A stretch of DNA of 64,000 bases from Desulfobacterales bacterium. GTDB taxonomy: Bacteria; Desulfobacterota; Desulfobacteria; Desulfobacterales; Desulfosarcinaceae. The notes under the pieces are model-generated. The model ran no database searches. It had not been told where the DNA came from and worked only from the letters and a program-made list of their open reading frames with translations. Location: contig JACRDD010000005.1 in the NCBI GenBank assembly GCA_016218685.1, forward strand, positions 62,001-126,000, given 5' to 3'. Below, in pieces: positions 41,479-49,105 of this stretch. How positions within the stretch are numbered: the first letter of the stretch is position 1; each line of letters starts with the position of its first letter. Both the position numbers and the translations under genes were made by a program.

Positions 41479-42040
41479 CGATAAGCCCCTCCCAGACAAC
41501 CTCGTCGTAAAGCAATTGATGCCAGCGGCTGGCCTCTCCCTGGGCCACGCCGGCGATGCTGCGCTCCAAGGCCGCCTTGGCGATGACGCGCGCGGCCGGG
41601 CACTCCTCGTCCCAGCCGTCGAAGATCCCCGCCGCCGAGTAGACATGGGGAAAGAGGCGGCAGATCAAGGGTCGCACAGTCAGCGGCAATTGGCAACCCT
41701 GGGGGGAGAGAAAGAGGCAGTCGCCGTTGGCCTGGCGCTTGATCACCCGCCGGCTGCCGTCGGGCCGGAAGACATGTTGCTGCCAGAGGGGGTCTTCGCC
41801 TTGATCGGCATAGGCCAGATCGCTGCAAGGCCGGTACTCGTAAAAATCCCTGCGCCGGGTGTGGCTGCCGATGCGGCGGCAATCGCCCCAGGTGACGTAG
41901 ATATCGTGCTCCTGGCAGCAGGTGCGCCCCGCCCGGGCGCACTCCCGGCACAACCGGCTTTGATCCGTCTCAGACGCCAGCGCGGCCTTGTGCCCCGCGG
42001 TAACACAATACGCTTTGATCGCACGCTCCGAACCACTCAT
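41456..42040 (-). CDS. Cys-cluster protein (YkgJ-like, CxxxCxxC family)
   Basis: A 194-residue protein with Cys residues in LCRECARAGRTCCQEHDIY, CRRIGSHT, CSDLAY, GDCLFLSPQGCQLP and PLICRLFP. This pattern matches the YkgJ/zinc-or-iron-chelating Cys-cluster family, whose function is not established. AGGAGG lies 8 nt before the ATG. It is the first gene of the operon with two ATP-grasp genes and the HDAC-GNAT fusion. Confidence 0.8.
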   Translation of the reverse strand: MSGSERAIKAYCVTAGHKAALASETDQSRLCRECARAGRTCCQEHDIYVTWGDCRRIGSHTRRRDFYEYRPCSDLAYADQGEDPLWQQHVFRPDGSRRVIKRQANGDCLFLSPQGCQLPLTVRPLICRLFPHVYSAAGIFDGWDEECPAARVIAKAALERSIAGVAQGEASRWHQLLYDEVVWEGLIDESWINL

Positions 42041-42140
42041 ATGATCGGCCTCCTTCCTGGGCGAAACCCTCGGAAGGCCGCGACATCCAAGCGGCTGCTC
42101 CGCCAACCCAACTGCTTTCCATAACCGCCTGAACGAAAAC

Positions 42141-42157
42141 GCCCCTTTGAAAGGGGC
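42141..42157 (-). terminator. Short hairpin upstream of the Cys-cluster gene
   Basis: GCCCCTTTGAAAGGGGC: 7-bp arms with a 3-nt loop, in the gap between kamA and the next operon. Followed on the minus strand by GTTTTC. May be part of the kamA 3' end. Confidence 0.45.
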
Positions 42158-42181
42158 TGGTCAAACGCGGCCGGACGAACG

Positions 42182-42231
42182 GGCCGAAGGTCGAAACGCT
42201 GACCACTTGCTTCAGGCGTCGACCTTCGGCC
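42182..42231 (-). terminator. Perfect 13-bp hairpin downstream of kamA
   Basis: Arms GGCCGAAGGTCGA (42182-42194) and TCGACCTTCGGCC (42219-42231) with a 24-nt loop, just after the kamA stop. A weak T run follows. It separates kamA from the operon downstream or forms a regulated readthrough point. Confidence 0.6.
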
Positions 42232-42239
42232 TTCCTGTT

Positions 42240-43547
42240 TCAGAGGGTATCCGGATACTGGAACAATTTGTCTTCGTAATTCTTGAGCACCACCTTGTCG
42301 CCGTCGCGGCCCTGGCAGTAATCGGGCGTGATCGGGATCTTGCCGCCGCCGCCGGGGGCGTCGATGACATAGGTGGGAATGGCGTAACCACTGGTAAAGC
42401 CCCGCAGGCCGCGGATGATATCCACGCCCTTTTGCACCGGGGTCCGGAAATGAGCCGATCCCGAAATCGGATCGCACTGATACAGATAATAGGGCCGCAC
42501 CCGCATCTGGAGCAGATGATGCATCAGCGAGCGCATGGTCTCCACCGAATCGTTGATGTCGCGCAGCAGCACGGTTTGGGATCCCAGGGGGATACCCGCA
42601 TCCGCCAGGCGTTGGCAGGCCCGGTAGGCTTCGGGCGTGCACTCGTCCGGATGGGTGAAGTGCAGGCTCATCCACAGGGGATGATGGCGCCGCAGCATGC
42701 GCACCAACTGGGGCGTCACGCGCTGGGGCAGCACGGCCGGAATCTTGGTGCCGATGCGGATGATCTCCACATGCTTGATCTGCCGCAACTGGGTCAAGAG
42801 CCAATCCAGGCGCGCGTCGCTGAGGGTCAGCGGATCTCCGCCCGACAGCAGCACATCGCGGATGGTGGGCGTGCGGCGAATATACTCCAAGGCGTTTTCC
42901 AGGCGCCGGCGGTTGAAAAAGAGCCGGCCGTGGCCCACTACCCGGGAGCGGGTGCAGTAACGGCAATAGGTGGAACAAAAATCCAGGGTCAAAAATAGGA
43001 CCCGGTCCGGATACCGGTGCACGAGACCGGGCACCGGGCTTTGATTCTCTTCTCCCAGGGGATCGTCGTCCTCCCCATCCATCTTCACGAACTCGTCGAT
43101 CACCGGCACCACGGTGCGCCGCAGGGGATAATCGGCGGCGTGACCCACCAGCAGGCTCAAATAGTATGGCGTAATTCCCAGGGGCAACTTGGTTTGCAGG
43201 CACTCGGCCGCCATCTTCTCCTGGGGGGTCAGATGGAGAAAGCGTTCAAGCTGCTCCAACGTGCGCACCCGGTTGGCGATCTGCCACTGCCAGTCGCTCC
43301 ATTGGCGCTCGGTAATGTTGGGGTAATAGCACTGCTTGAAACGGCGTCGAGGGGTTGGGGTGTCGAGGGGCAAGCTTTGAATGACCAGCTTGCGGTTTGA
43401 CTTACTTTTGACAGACGGCTGTAAAGCGGCAGGACAGCAAGCCTGCTGGCTCGGAGGTTCGTCTTCTACCTCCGCGCCGATTTCCGTGGAACTCGCGGTC
43501 TTGACATCGGCTTTGGCAATCACTTGGCGACAAGGGTTGCGATGCAT
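42240..43547 (-). CDS. kamA: Lysine 2,3-aminomutase (KamA family)
   Basis: A 435-residue radical SAM, PLP-dependent enzyme predicted to convert L-lysine to beta-lysine. The cluster motif is CSTYCRYC (Cys191, Cys195, Cys198). The lysine-aminomutase landmarks YQCD, HFRTP and VIDAPGGGGKIP are kept: the Lys of GGGGK binds PLP and the two Asp residues in YQCD and VIDAP contact the substrate in the clostridial enzyme. It therefore looks like a true lysine 2,3-aminomutase and not an EpmB-type EF-P enzyme. An N-terminal extension of ~55 residues contains ACC. AAGGAG is 13 nt upstream. Confidence 0.88.
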   Translation of the reverse strand: MHRNPCRQVIAKADVKTASSTEIGAEVEDEPPSQQACCPAALQPSVKSKSNRKLVIQSLPLDTPTPRRRFKQCYYPNITERQWSDWQWQIANRVRTLEQLERFLHLTPQEKMAAECLQTKLPLGITPYYLSLLVGHAADYPLRRTVVPVIDEFVKMDGEDDDPLGEENQSPVPGLVHRYPDRVLFLTLDFCSTYCRYCTRSRVVGHGRLFFNRRRLENALEYIRRTPTIRDVLLSGGDPLTLSDARLDWLLTQLRQIKHVEIIRIGTKIPAVLPQRVTPQLVRMLRRHHPLWMSLHFTHPDECTPEAYRACQRLADAGIPLGSQTVLLRDINDSVETMRSLMHHLLQMRVRPYYLYQCDPISGSAHFRTPVQKGVDIIRGLRGFTSGYAIPTYVIDAPGGGGKIPITPDYCQGRDGDKVVLKNYEDKLFQYPDTL

Positions 43548-43998
43548 CGTTTTTTCTCTCTCCTTCTGAAGAAGATTCTGGTTCTGCCCGTTGTCTGTTT
43601 TCTGCCGGACCCAGCACCCGGGCCTTCTCCCAGGATACCGTTTCCGGCTCGTCTATACACCAATCGGCTTAAAAACGTCCATCCTTTTTAGTGCAGCGCA
43701 TCGGCCGTTCCGTTCGTCGCGCCCTTTTTTGGATGGCTCCATAACAAAACGCATGCCACCTTATAATCGTCCCATAAATCAAATACTTAAGTTTTTCTTT
43801 AATCACCCTATCGGAACCCGGCGTTCCGTTTTTCAACCGGCTTGGGCCGCGCTGATATCTCCCGGCGGCTCCACACAAAATGTAACAAACCGTATTTTTT
43901 CTACATATGAGTCGCAACCCCACCCTCGCGAAGCTGCGGAAGAGGAAATTTCAGTTCTTTTTTTCAACCCCAAAAAGGTATCCACACGTCTCTTCCTT
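43548..43998. other. 451-nt intergenic region upstream of kamA
   Basis: No gene with family-like sequence is seen. It must hold the kamA promoter on the minus strand; a TATAA-like stretch lies near 43760-43768, but without a good -35 box I do not call it. No riboswitch fold was recognised. The right end abuts the sensor-protein gene. Confidence 0.5.
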
Positions 43999-44880
43999 TT
44001 ATTTTTCTTCTCGGGCCGCCTCGGCCTGGGAAGATTTGTGGATATCGATGATCTTGGTTTTCTCGCTATACGCCATGGTTTCGTAATGGGTGATGCCCTG
44101 GAGCTTGGCGGTGATGGTGCGCATGCGTTCGATCTGCGCCAGGGCCCGCTCCATATAGGGGGCGCCTTCCGGCTGCGGACCGGGCCGGGCGGCCAGAATT
44201 TCCAGAAAGCCGGATAAGGCCTGAAGCGGCTGATTGAACTCGTGGCACACCGCTCCGGCGGTCTCCAGAACCCCCTCCAATTTCTCCCGTTGCAGGCGGT
44301 CCCGAGCCGCCCTGTTCTTCTCGGTCAAATCGGAAAGCACAACGACGCATCCGCCCGCCTCGCCGCCCGGATTCCGGATGGGTGCCATGCTGAAGAGAAA
44401 CTCGCGGCGGGCGCCATCGGCGCAACGCACCTGCTCTTCGAAGCTGTGATACCCTTCTTTTTGCGCCATGAGCATCTCCTGGCGCTGATAGGTCGCCGCA
44501 AGGTCCGGCGGAATCTGCTCGGGCATCTCCAGTGGACGCCGGCCGATGATCTGATCGCGGGTCAGCCCCAGAATGTTCTTGGCGAAGACTTTGTTGCACC
44601 CCTGGAAAACGCCCTGGGCGTCCTGGAAGTAAATGGGGTTGGGGATGGTGTTGATCAGCGTGTCCAGAAGCTGCAAATAGCCGCGCAACCGCTCCTCGGT
44701 CGTCTCGCGATCGACTTCCTTTTGCAAATGTTCGGCTTCCAGCCGCCCGATTTTGTCCGTGGCCTCGCCCAGGGCCCGTTGCGCCTGGCGCAAGGCCTGC
44801 ACGTTGCGCCGCAGGCGGAGCGTGGCCCATAGACTCGCTGCCAAGAGGAGCAGCATAACGATCCAGGCGTACAGAGGCAT
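43999..44880 (-). CDS. Membrane PAS/HisKA protein without an ATPase domain
   Basis: A 293-residue protein with one N-terminal membrane helix (~5-22), a coiled coil (~25-65), a PAS domain (TLINTIPNPIYFQDAQGVF to VVVLSDLTEKNR, ~70-205) and a HisKA-like helix pair with His in GAVCHEFNQPLQALSGFLE. No HATPase domain follows; the protein ends ~65 residues later with a charged tail. A complete histidine kinase would need ~130 more residues. It may act as a receiver-side partner of another kinase, or be a remnant. Confidence 0.72.
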   Translation of the reverse strand: MPLYAWIVMLLLLAASLWATLRLRRNVQALRQAQRALGEATDKIGRLEAEHLQKEVDRETTEERLRGYLQLLDTLINTIPNPIYFQDAQGVFQGCNKVFAKNILGLTRDQIIGRRPLEMPEQIPPDLAATYQRQEMLMAQKEGYHSFEEQVRCADGARREFLFSMAPIRNPGGEAGGCVVVLSDLTEKNRAARDRLQREKLEGVLETAGAVCHEFNQPLQALSGFLEILAARPGPQPEGAPYMERALAQIERMRTITAKLQGITHYETMAYSEKTKIIDIHKSSQAEAAREEK

Positions 44881-44996
44881 GCGCGCAATTCCTTATGAAT
44901 CCTGGCCCCCCGGCGGCACGTGCGGCCGCCATGGTTGGCATCAGGATACCCCCATGCGGGCTTTTGTCAAGCCCGGGCTGGCTTTCCAGGAAACTA

Positions 44997-45023
44997 TTGC
45001 CTATTTGGGCCCATCTATATAAT
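44997..45023 (+). promoter_or_regulatory. Candidate promoter for the OsmC gene
   Basis: A perfect -10 TATAAT (45018-45023) with TTGCCT (44997-45002) as a weak -35, spacing 15 nt (short). It would start transcription near 45030, ~58 nt before the gene. Confidence 0.45.
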
Positions 45024-45087
45024 GATAGCGCTCGGTTCAAACCGAGCCCAACCCCGACACCGCATACGCGCATTAAAGGAGCAGACC

Positions 45088-45516
45088 ATGCCGATCACAA
45101 CCGTACGCTGGGTTACCGGCAAGCAATTCGTGGGCACCGACTCGCGCAATCAATCGGTGGTACTTTCCGCCGAAGATCCGGCCCGGGGCGTCAGCCCTTC
45201 CCAGATGCTGCTGATCGGCCTGTCGGCCTGCACGGCGTACGATGTGCTGGACATCATGAGCAAGAAGCGCCAGCCGCTGACCATGCTGGAAATCGTCGCC
45301 AACGGCGAACAGGACCCCAAGCCCCCCTGGGCCTATCGGCGCATCCATCTCAAATACCGGGTCAGCGGCAACGGGTTGACACCCCAGGCCTTGACCCAGG
45401 CCATCCGCCTTTCCCAGGAGAAATTTTGTTCGGTGGCCGCCACGGTTCGCGGAGTGTCTGAAATCACGACTGAATTCGAGATCGTGCCCATGGCCGGGGA
45501 AACCATTCCGGAATAG
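45088..45516 (+). CDS. OsmC-family protein
   Basis: A 142-residue cytoplasmic protein. The two conserved redox cysteines of the OsmC/Ohr family are present at Cys48 (GLSACTAYDVL) and Cys114 (QEKFCSVAATV). Ohr/OsmC proteins reduce organic hydroperoxides; this branch (COG1765-like) is less well defined. AAAGGAG lies ~7 nt upstream. Single gene. Confidence 0.88.
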   Translation: MPITTVRWVTGKQFVGTDSRNQSVVLSAEDPARGVSPSQMLLIGLSACTAYDVLDIMSKKRQPLTMLEIVANGEQDPKPPWAYRRIHLKYRVSGNGLTPQALTQAIRLSQEKFCSVAATVRGVSEITTEFEIVPMAGETIPE

Positions 45517-45665
45517 ACGCAAAGGAAGGGCATGTTTTTTGCTCAAAAAGTTTCGGCTCAATTAATTGCGCCAAGGGGCGATAATTCGGTAATGACCGGA
45601 AGTGCTTCCCCTGGTCCCGAAGCACGCGGCGTTCAAAGCACCAAAAACACGACGGGCGCGTATAG

Positions 45666-46271
45666 ATGACACCGAAGCGACAGGTGAAACACTGGCTGGG
45701 CATCCTGATCGTCCTGGGGCTGACGGTCTTGGTCGGCCGGCAGGCCCGGGCCGACATCTATGTCTACGTGGATCACCAGGGGGTCATGCACTTCACCAAC
45801 ACCCCCACCTCCAGCAACTACAAAGTCTACATGAAGGAGACGCCCCGGGTGGCGCCGGAGGCGCCGCGCACCTGGTACAGCATCGAGAGCTATGACGATG
45901 TCATCGGCGAGGCGGCCCGGCTGCACGGCATCTCCCCATTCCTGCTCAAGGCGATGATCCACGTGGAGTCCTACTTCAATCCGCGGGCGGTATCCAAAAA
46001 GGGGGCCGTGGGCCTGATGCAGATCATGCCCGACAACTTCGGTCCATTGAACATCAACGACCCCTTCGATCCCTGGGAGAACATCATGGGCGGCACCCGC
46101 TATTTCCGCTCCATGCTCGAACGCTTCAACTACCAACTGCCATTGGCCCTGGCCGCCTACAACGCCGGCCCCGGCGCCGTGGAGCGCTACAACGACATCC
46201 CGCCCTACAAAGAGACCGAGGATTACGTCAAGAAGGTCATGCGCTTCTTTCAAATCTATAAAAACAGTTGA
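45666..46271 (+). CDS. Lytic transglycosylase (SLT domain) with N-terminal DUF4124
   Basis: A 201-residue exported enzyme that cuts murein glycan. It has an N-terminal hydrophobic signal (HWLGILIVLGLTVLVG), a DUF4124-type segment (DIYVYVDHQGVMHFTNTP), and an SLT domain with catalytic Glu101 in IHVESYFNPRAVS and then GLMQIMP, AAYNAGPGAV and YVKKVM. Same layout as known SLT proteins of Desulfobacterota. Followed 39 nt later by a TPR membrane protein. Confidence 0.88.
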   Translation: MTPKRQVKHWLGILIVLGLTVLVGRQARADIYVYVDHQGVMHFTNTPTSSNYKVYMKETPRVAPEAPRTWYSIESYDDVIGEAARLHGISPFLLKAMIHVESYFNPRAVSKKGAVGLMQIMPDNFGPLNINDPFDPWENIMGGTRYFRSMLERFNYQLPLALAAYNAGPGAVERYNDIPPYKETEDYVKKVMRFFQIYKNS

Positions 46272-46310
46272 TCGCGATGATTCGATCAAAACCATGACGG
46301 AGAGCGATCC

Positions 46311-47048
46311 ATGCCTATCTTAGCCCTCGTAGGTTTGTGCTTTCAAATCTTCTTTGCGGTCCACGCGGCACGCAGCGGATGCGACCGCTACTGGCTTTAT
46401 ATCATCATCATTTTTCCCGGCATCGGTTGCCTGATTTACTTCTTCGCCGAGTATTTGCCCTCCATGCAGCAAAGTTACCGGCTGCAACGGCTGAAAGCCG
46501 ACGTCGGCCAGGGGCTCAACCCCGGCAAACGCTTAAACTATTTGCAGATGCAGGTGGAGCGCACCCCCAGCGTCAAAAACAAAAAGCTCCTGGCCGAAGC
46601 CTACGTCAACGAACGCCTGTTCGATCCGGCCATCACACTCTATAACGAATGCCTGCAAGGCGCCTACCGCCATGACCGCCATCTGCTCGAAGGCTTGAGC
46701 TGCGCCTATTTCTTCAAAGGGGACTACCGCAATGCCAAAACCCACCTGACACATCTGGCGCAAAGCGCCCCCGAGCACGGCAGCGACCCGTTCCAATTGC
46801 TTCTGGCCCGCACCCACGAGACCCTTGGCGATCTGGAGGCGGCCAAAACCGCCTACCGCGGTATGCTCAAGCGCTTTTCAGGCGAGGAGGCGCGCTGCCG
46901 CTACGCTTTGCTGCTCAAGCAGAGCGGCCAAGCCGAAGAGGCCCGGCGCATCTTCGAAGAAATCCTCAACAATGTGCGCCTTTCGCCGCGGTATTACCGC
47001 AAGGCCCAGAAGCCATGGGTCGAAATCGCCAAAAAAGAAACCGCCTGA
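46311..47048 (+). CDS. Membrane-anchored TPR protein
   Basis: A 245-residue protein. Two hydrophobic helices occupy residues ~1-48 (including YWLYIIIIFPGIGCLIYFFAEYLP). The rest is alpha-helical with tetratricopeptide-like repeats (AYVNERLFDPAITLYNECL, GLSCAYFFKGDYRNAKTHL, RYALLLKQSGQAEEARRIFEEIL). Such proteins act as scaffolds; the partner is unknown. It converges with glgB 24 nt away. Confidence 0.75.
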   Translation: MPILALVGLCFQIFFAVHAARSGCDRYWLYIIIIFPGIGCLIYFFAEYLPSMQQSYRLQRLKADVGQGLNPGKRLNYLQMQVERTPSVKNKKLLAEAYVNERLFDPAITLYNECLQGAYRHDRHLLEGLSCAYFFKGDYRNAKTHLTHLAQSAPEHGSDPFQLLLARTHETLGDLEAAKTAYRGMLKRFSGEEARCRYALLLKQSGQAEEARRIFEEILNNVRLSPRYYRKAQKPWVEIAKKETA

Positions 47049-47072
47049 ATTAGTCTACCACCCGGCCAACTG

Positions 47073-49100
47073 TCAGGACTTGTCCGACGCCAGCACCAGG
47101 GCCGTGCGGCTGGGCAGATAAAGGCTCAGGCGATGGGGTTGGTCGGCTGCCGCGGGCGGCAGGGTAAGATGGGGCAGCTCGGGGTCCACGCGCCCATGGC
47201 CGCCGTATTGGGGTGCATCCGAATCCAAGACGATGCGATAGCGGCCCGGCGGGGCCGGGAAACCATAGTCGGCAAACGACTGGGTGGGATGAAAGTTGAA
47301 TGCCCAGATCAGGCCGGCGCGCGCGAAGATCAAAATCTTGTCGTCGTTGTGCTCCCAGAGATGGTACCCCCAGGGGGCGGCCAGCACCTTATGCGCGCGG
47401 GCCAGGGCGATCATATCCTTGTCGAAGCGGTCCAACTGTCGATAGCGCAGGCGCGGATTGTCCACCAGCGACCACTGGCGCCGGGCGTAGTGGTGGGACC
47501 AGTTGTTGCCCTGGCGCGGAAAATCGATCCACTCCGGGTGCCCGAACTCATTGCCCATGAAGTTCAGATAGCCGTGGCCGGCCGTGGCCAGGGTGATCAG
47601 GCGGATCAGCTTGTGCAGCGCGATGCCGCGGGCCACGGACAAATTGTCGTCGCCTACGCTCATGTGCTCGTACATGGCGGCATCGAGGAGCCTGAAGATC
47701 AAGGTCTTGTCGCCCACCAGGGCCTGGTCGTGGGATTCGGTGTAGGAGATGGTGCGCTCGTCGTGGCGGCGGTTGTTGAGCTCCCACCACAGGCCGCCCA
47801 TGGGCCAATCCTCGTCGCGGGTCTCCTTGGTCAGCTTGATCCAGTAGTCGGGCACGCCCATGGCGAAGCGGTAGTCGAAGCCGATGCCGCCCTCCGTCCA
47901 GGGCCGCGCCAGTCCGGGCATGCCGCTGACATCCTCGGCGATGGTGACGGCGTCGGGCCGCACCTGGTGGATGACCTGGTTGGCCAGGGCCAGGTAGCAG
48001 AGCGCCTCTTCGTCCACGTTGGCGTTGAAGTAATCGTCGTAGCAGGTAAACGCTTTTTCCAGGCCATGATCCAGATAGAGCATGCTGGTGATGCCGTCGA
48101 AGCGGAAGCCGTCCACCCGGAACTCGTCGAGCCAGTAGCGGCAATTGGAGAGCAGGAAGTGAAGCACCTGGGGCTTGCCGTAGTCGAAGAGCCGCGAATC
48201 CCAGGCGATATGCCGGCCCCGGTCGCCCTTGTGGAAGAATTGATACTCGCTGCCGTCGAAGCGGCTGATGCCCTCTACTTCGTTGTTAACCGCATGGGAG
48301 TGCACCAGATCGATGAGCACGCGCAACCCGGCGGCGTGGGCCGCGTCGATGAGCGCCTTGAACTCGTCGGGCGTGCCGAAGCGGGACGAAGCGGCGAAAA
48401 AACTGGAGACGTGGTAACCGAAGCTGCCGTAGTAAGGGTGTTCGGGGATGGCCATGATCTGCAGGGTGTTGTACCCCGCGGCCACCACGCGCGGCAGCAC
48501 CTGGGCCGTAAATTCGGCATAGGTGCCGACCGACTCGGCTTCGGTGGCCATGCCCACATGCACCTCGTAGATCAAGGGGGCGCCGGCCGGGGCCTCGAAA
48601 CGCGGCATACGCCAGGCATAGGGCACGGGCGGCCGCCACACCTGGGCGTTGAAGATCAGGGTGCGCGGGTCCTGCACCACGCGCCGGGCCCAGGCCGGAA
48701 TGCGGTCGCCGCCGCCACCGGGCCATTGCACATGCAGGCGGTACAAATCCTGGTGGCGCAGGCGGTCGGCCGGCAGCCGAAGCTCCCAGGTGCCGTTGGC
48801 GTCGATGCGCGTCAGGGCCAAATCCGCGCGCAGCCCCCAGTCGCTTAGATCGCCGATCAGATGGATGGCCGTGGCGTTTGGCGCCCACTCCCGCAGCACC
48901 CAGCCTTGGGCATCGAAATGCAGACCGTAGTACTCATGACCGGAAGCAAAATCGGCCAGCGTCTTGCCTTGGGGGGTGAATTGGCGGGCGGCCCGGGCGA
49001 TGCGGGCGATACGCCGGGCAATGACCTCACGATAGGACGATAGATAGGCGTCGGAGGATAGAAAAAGCTCCAGGCGTTTTTTTTCGGAGGGGTTTGCCAT
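47073..49100 (-). CDS. glgB: 1,4-alpha-glucan branching enzyme, GH13_8 (eukaryote-type)
   Basis: A 675-residue enzyme that cuts alpha-1,4 chains and re-attaches them as alpha-1,6 branches in glycogen. An N-terminal CBM48 (~50-140) precedes the GH13 barrel. Catalytic motifs are LIDLVHSHAVNN, DGFRFDGITSMLY (Asp nucleophile), AEDVSGMPGL (Glu acid/base) and YTESHDQALVGDK. DGFRFDGITSMLY and SHDQALVGDK are signatures of the GH13_8 branch of animals, plants and fungi, not of the usual bacterial GlgB (GH13_9). The start at 49100 is chosen by protein sequence; the ribosome site is weak. It overlaps no gene and is last in the island. Confidence 0.92.
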   Translation of the reverse strand: MANPSEKKRLELFLSSDAYLSSYREVIARRIARIARAARQFTPQGKTLADFASGHEYYGLHFDAQGWVLREWAPNATAIHLIGDLSDWGLRADLALTRIDANGTWELRLPADRLRHQDLYRLHVQWPGGGGDRIPAWARRVVQDPRTLIFNAQVWRPPVPYAWRMPRFEAPAGAPLIYEVHVGMATEAESVGTYAEFTAQVLPRVVAAGYNTLQIMAIPEHPYYGSFGYHVSSFFAASSRFGTPDEFKALIDAAHAAGLRVLIDLVHSHAVNNEVEGISRFDGSEYQFFHKGDRGRHIAWDSRLFDYGKPQVLHFLLSNCRYWLDEFRVDGFRFDGITSMLYLDHGLEKAFTCYDDYFNANVDEEALCYLALANQVIHQVRPDAVTIAEDVSGMPGLARPWTEGGIGFDYRFAMGVPDYWIKLTKETRDEDWPMGGLWWELNNRRHDERTISYTESHDQALVGDKTLIFRLLDAAMYEHMSVGDDNLSVARGIALHKLIRLITLATAGHGYLNFMGNEFGHPEWIDFPRQGNNWSHHYARRQWSLVDNPRLRYRQLDRFDKDMIALARAHKVLAAPWGYHLWEHNDDKILIFARAGLIWAFNFHPTQSFADYGFPAPPGRYRIVLDSDAPQYGGHGRVDPELPHLTLPPAAADQPHRLSLYLPSRTALVLASDKS

Positions 49101-49105
49101 GGCGA

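Noticed and set aside
43548..43998. Lysine riboswitch or other RNA upstream of kamA
   Set aside because: No characteristic conserved stems were found by eye. An Rfam scan would decide.
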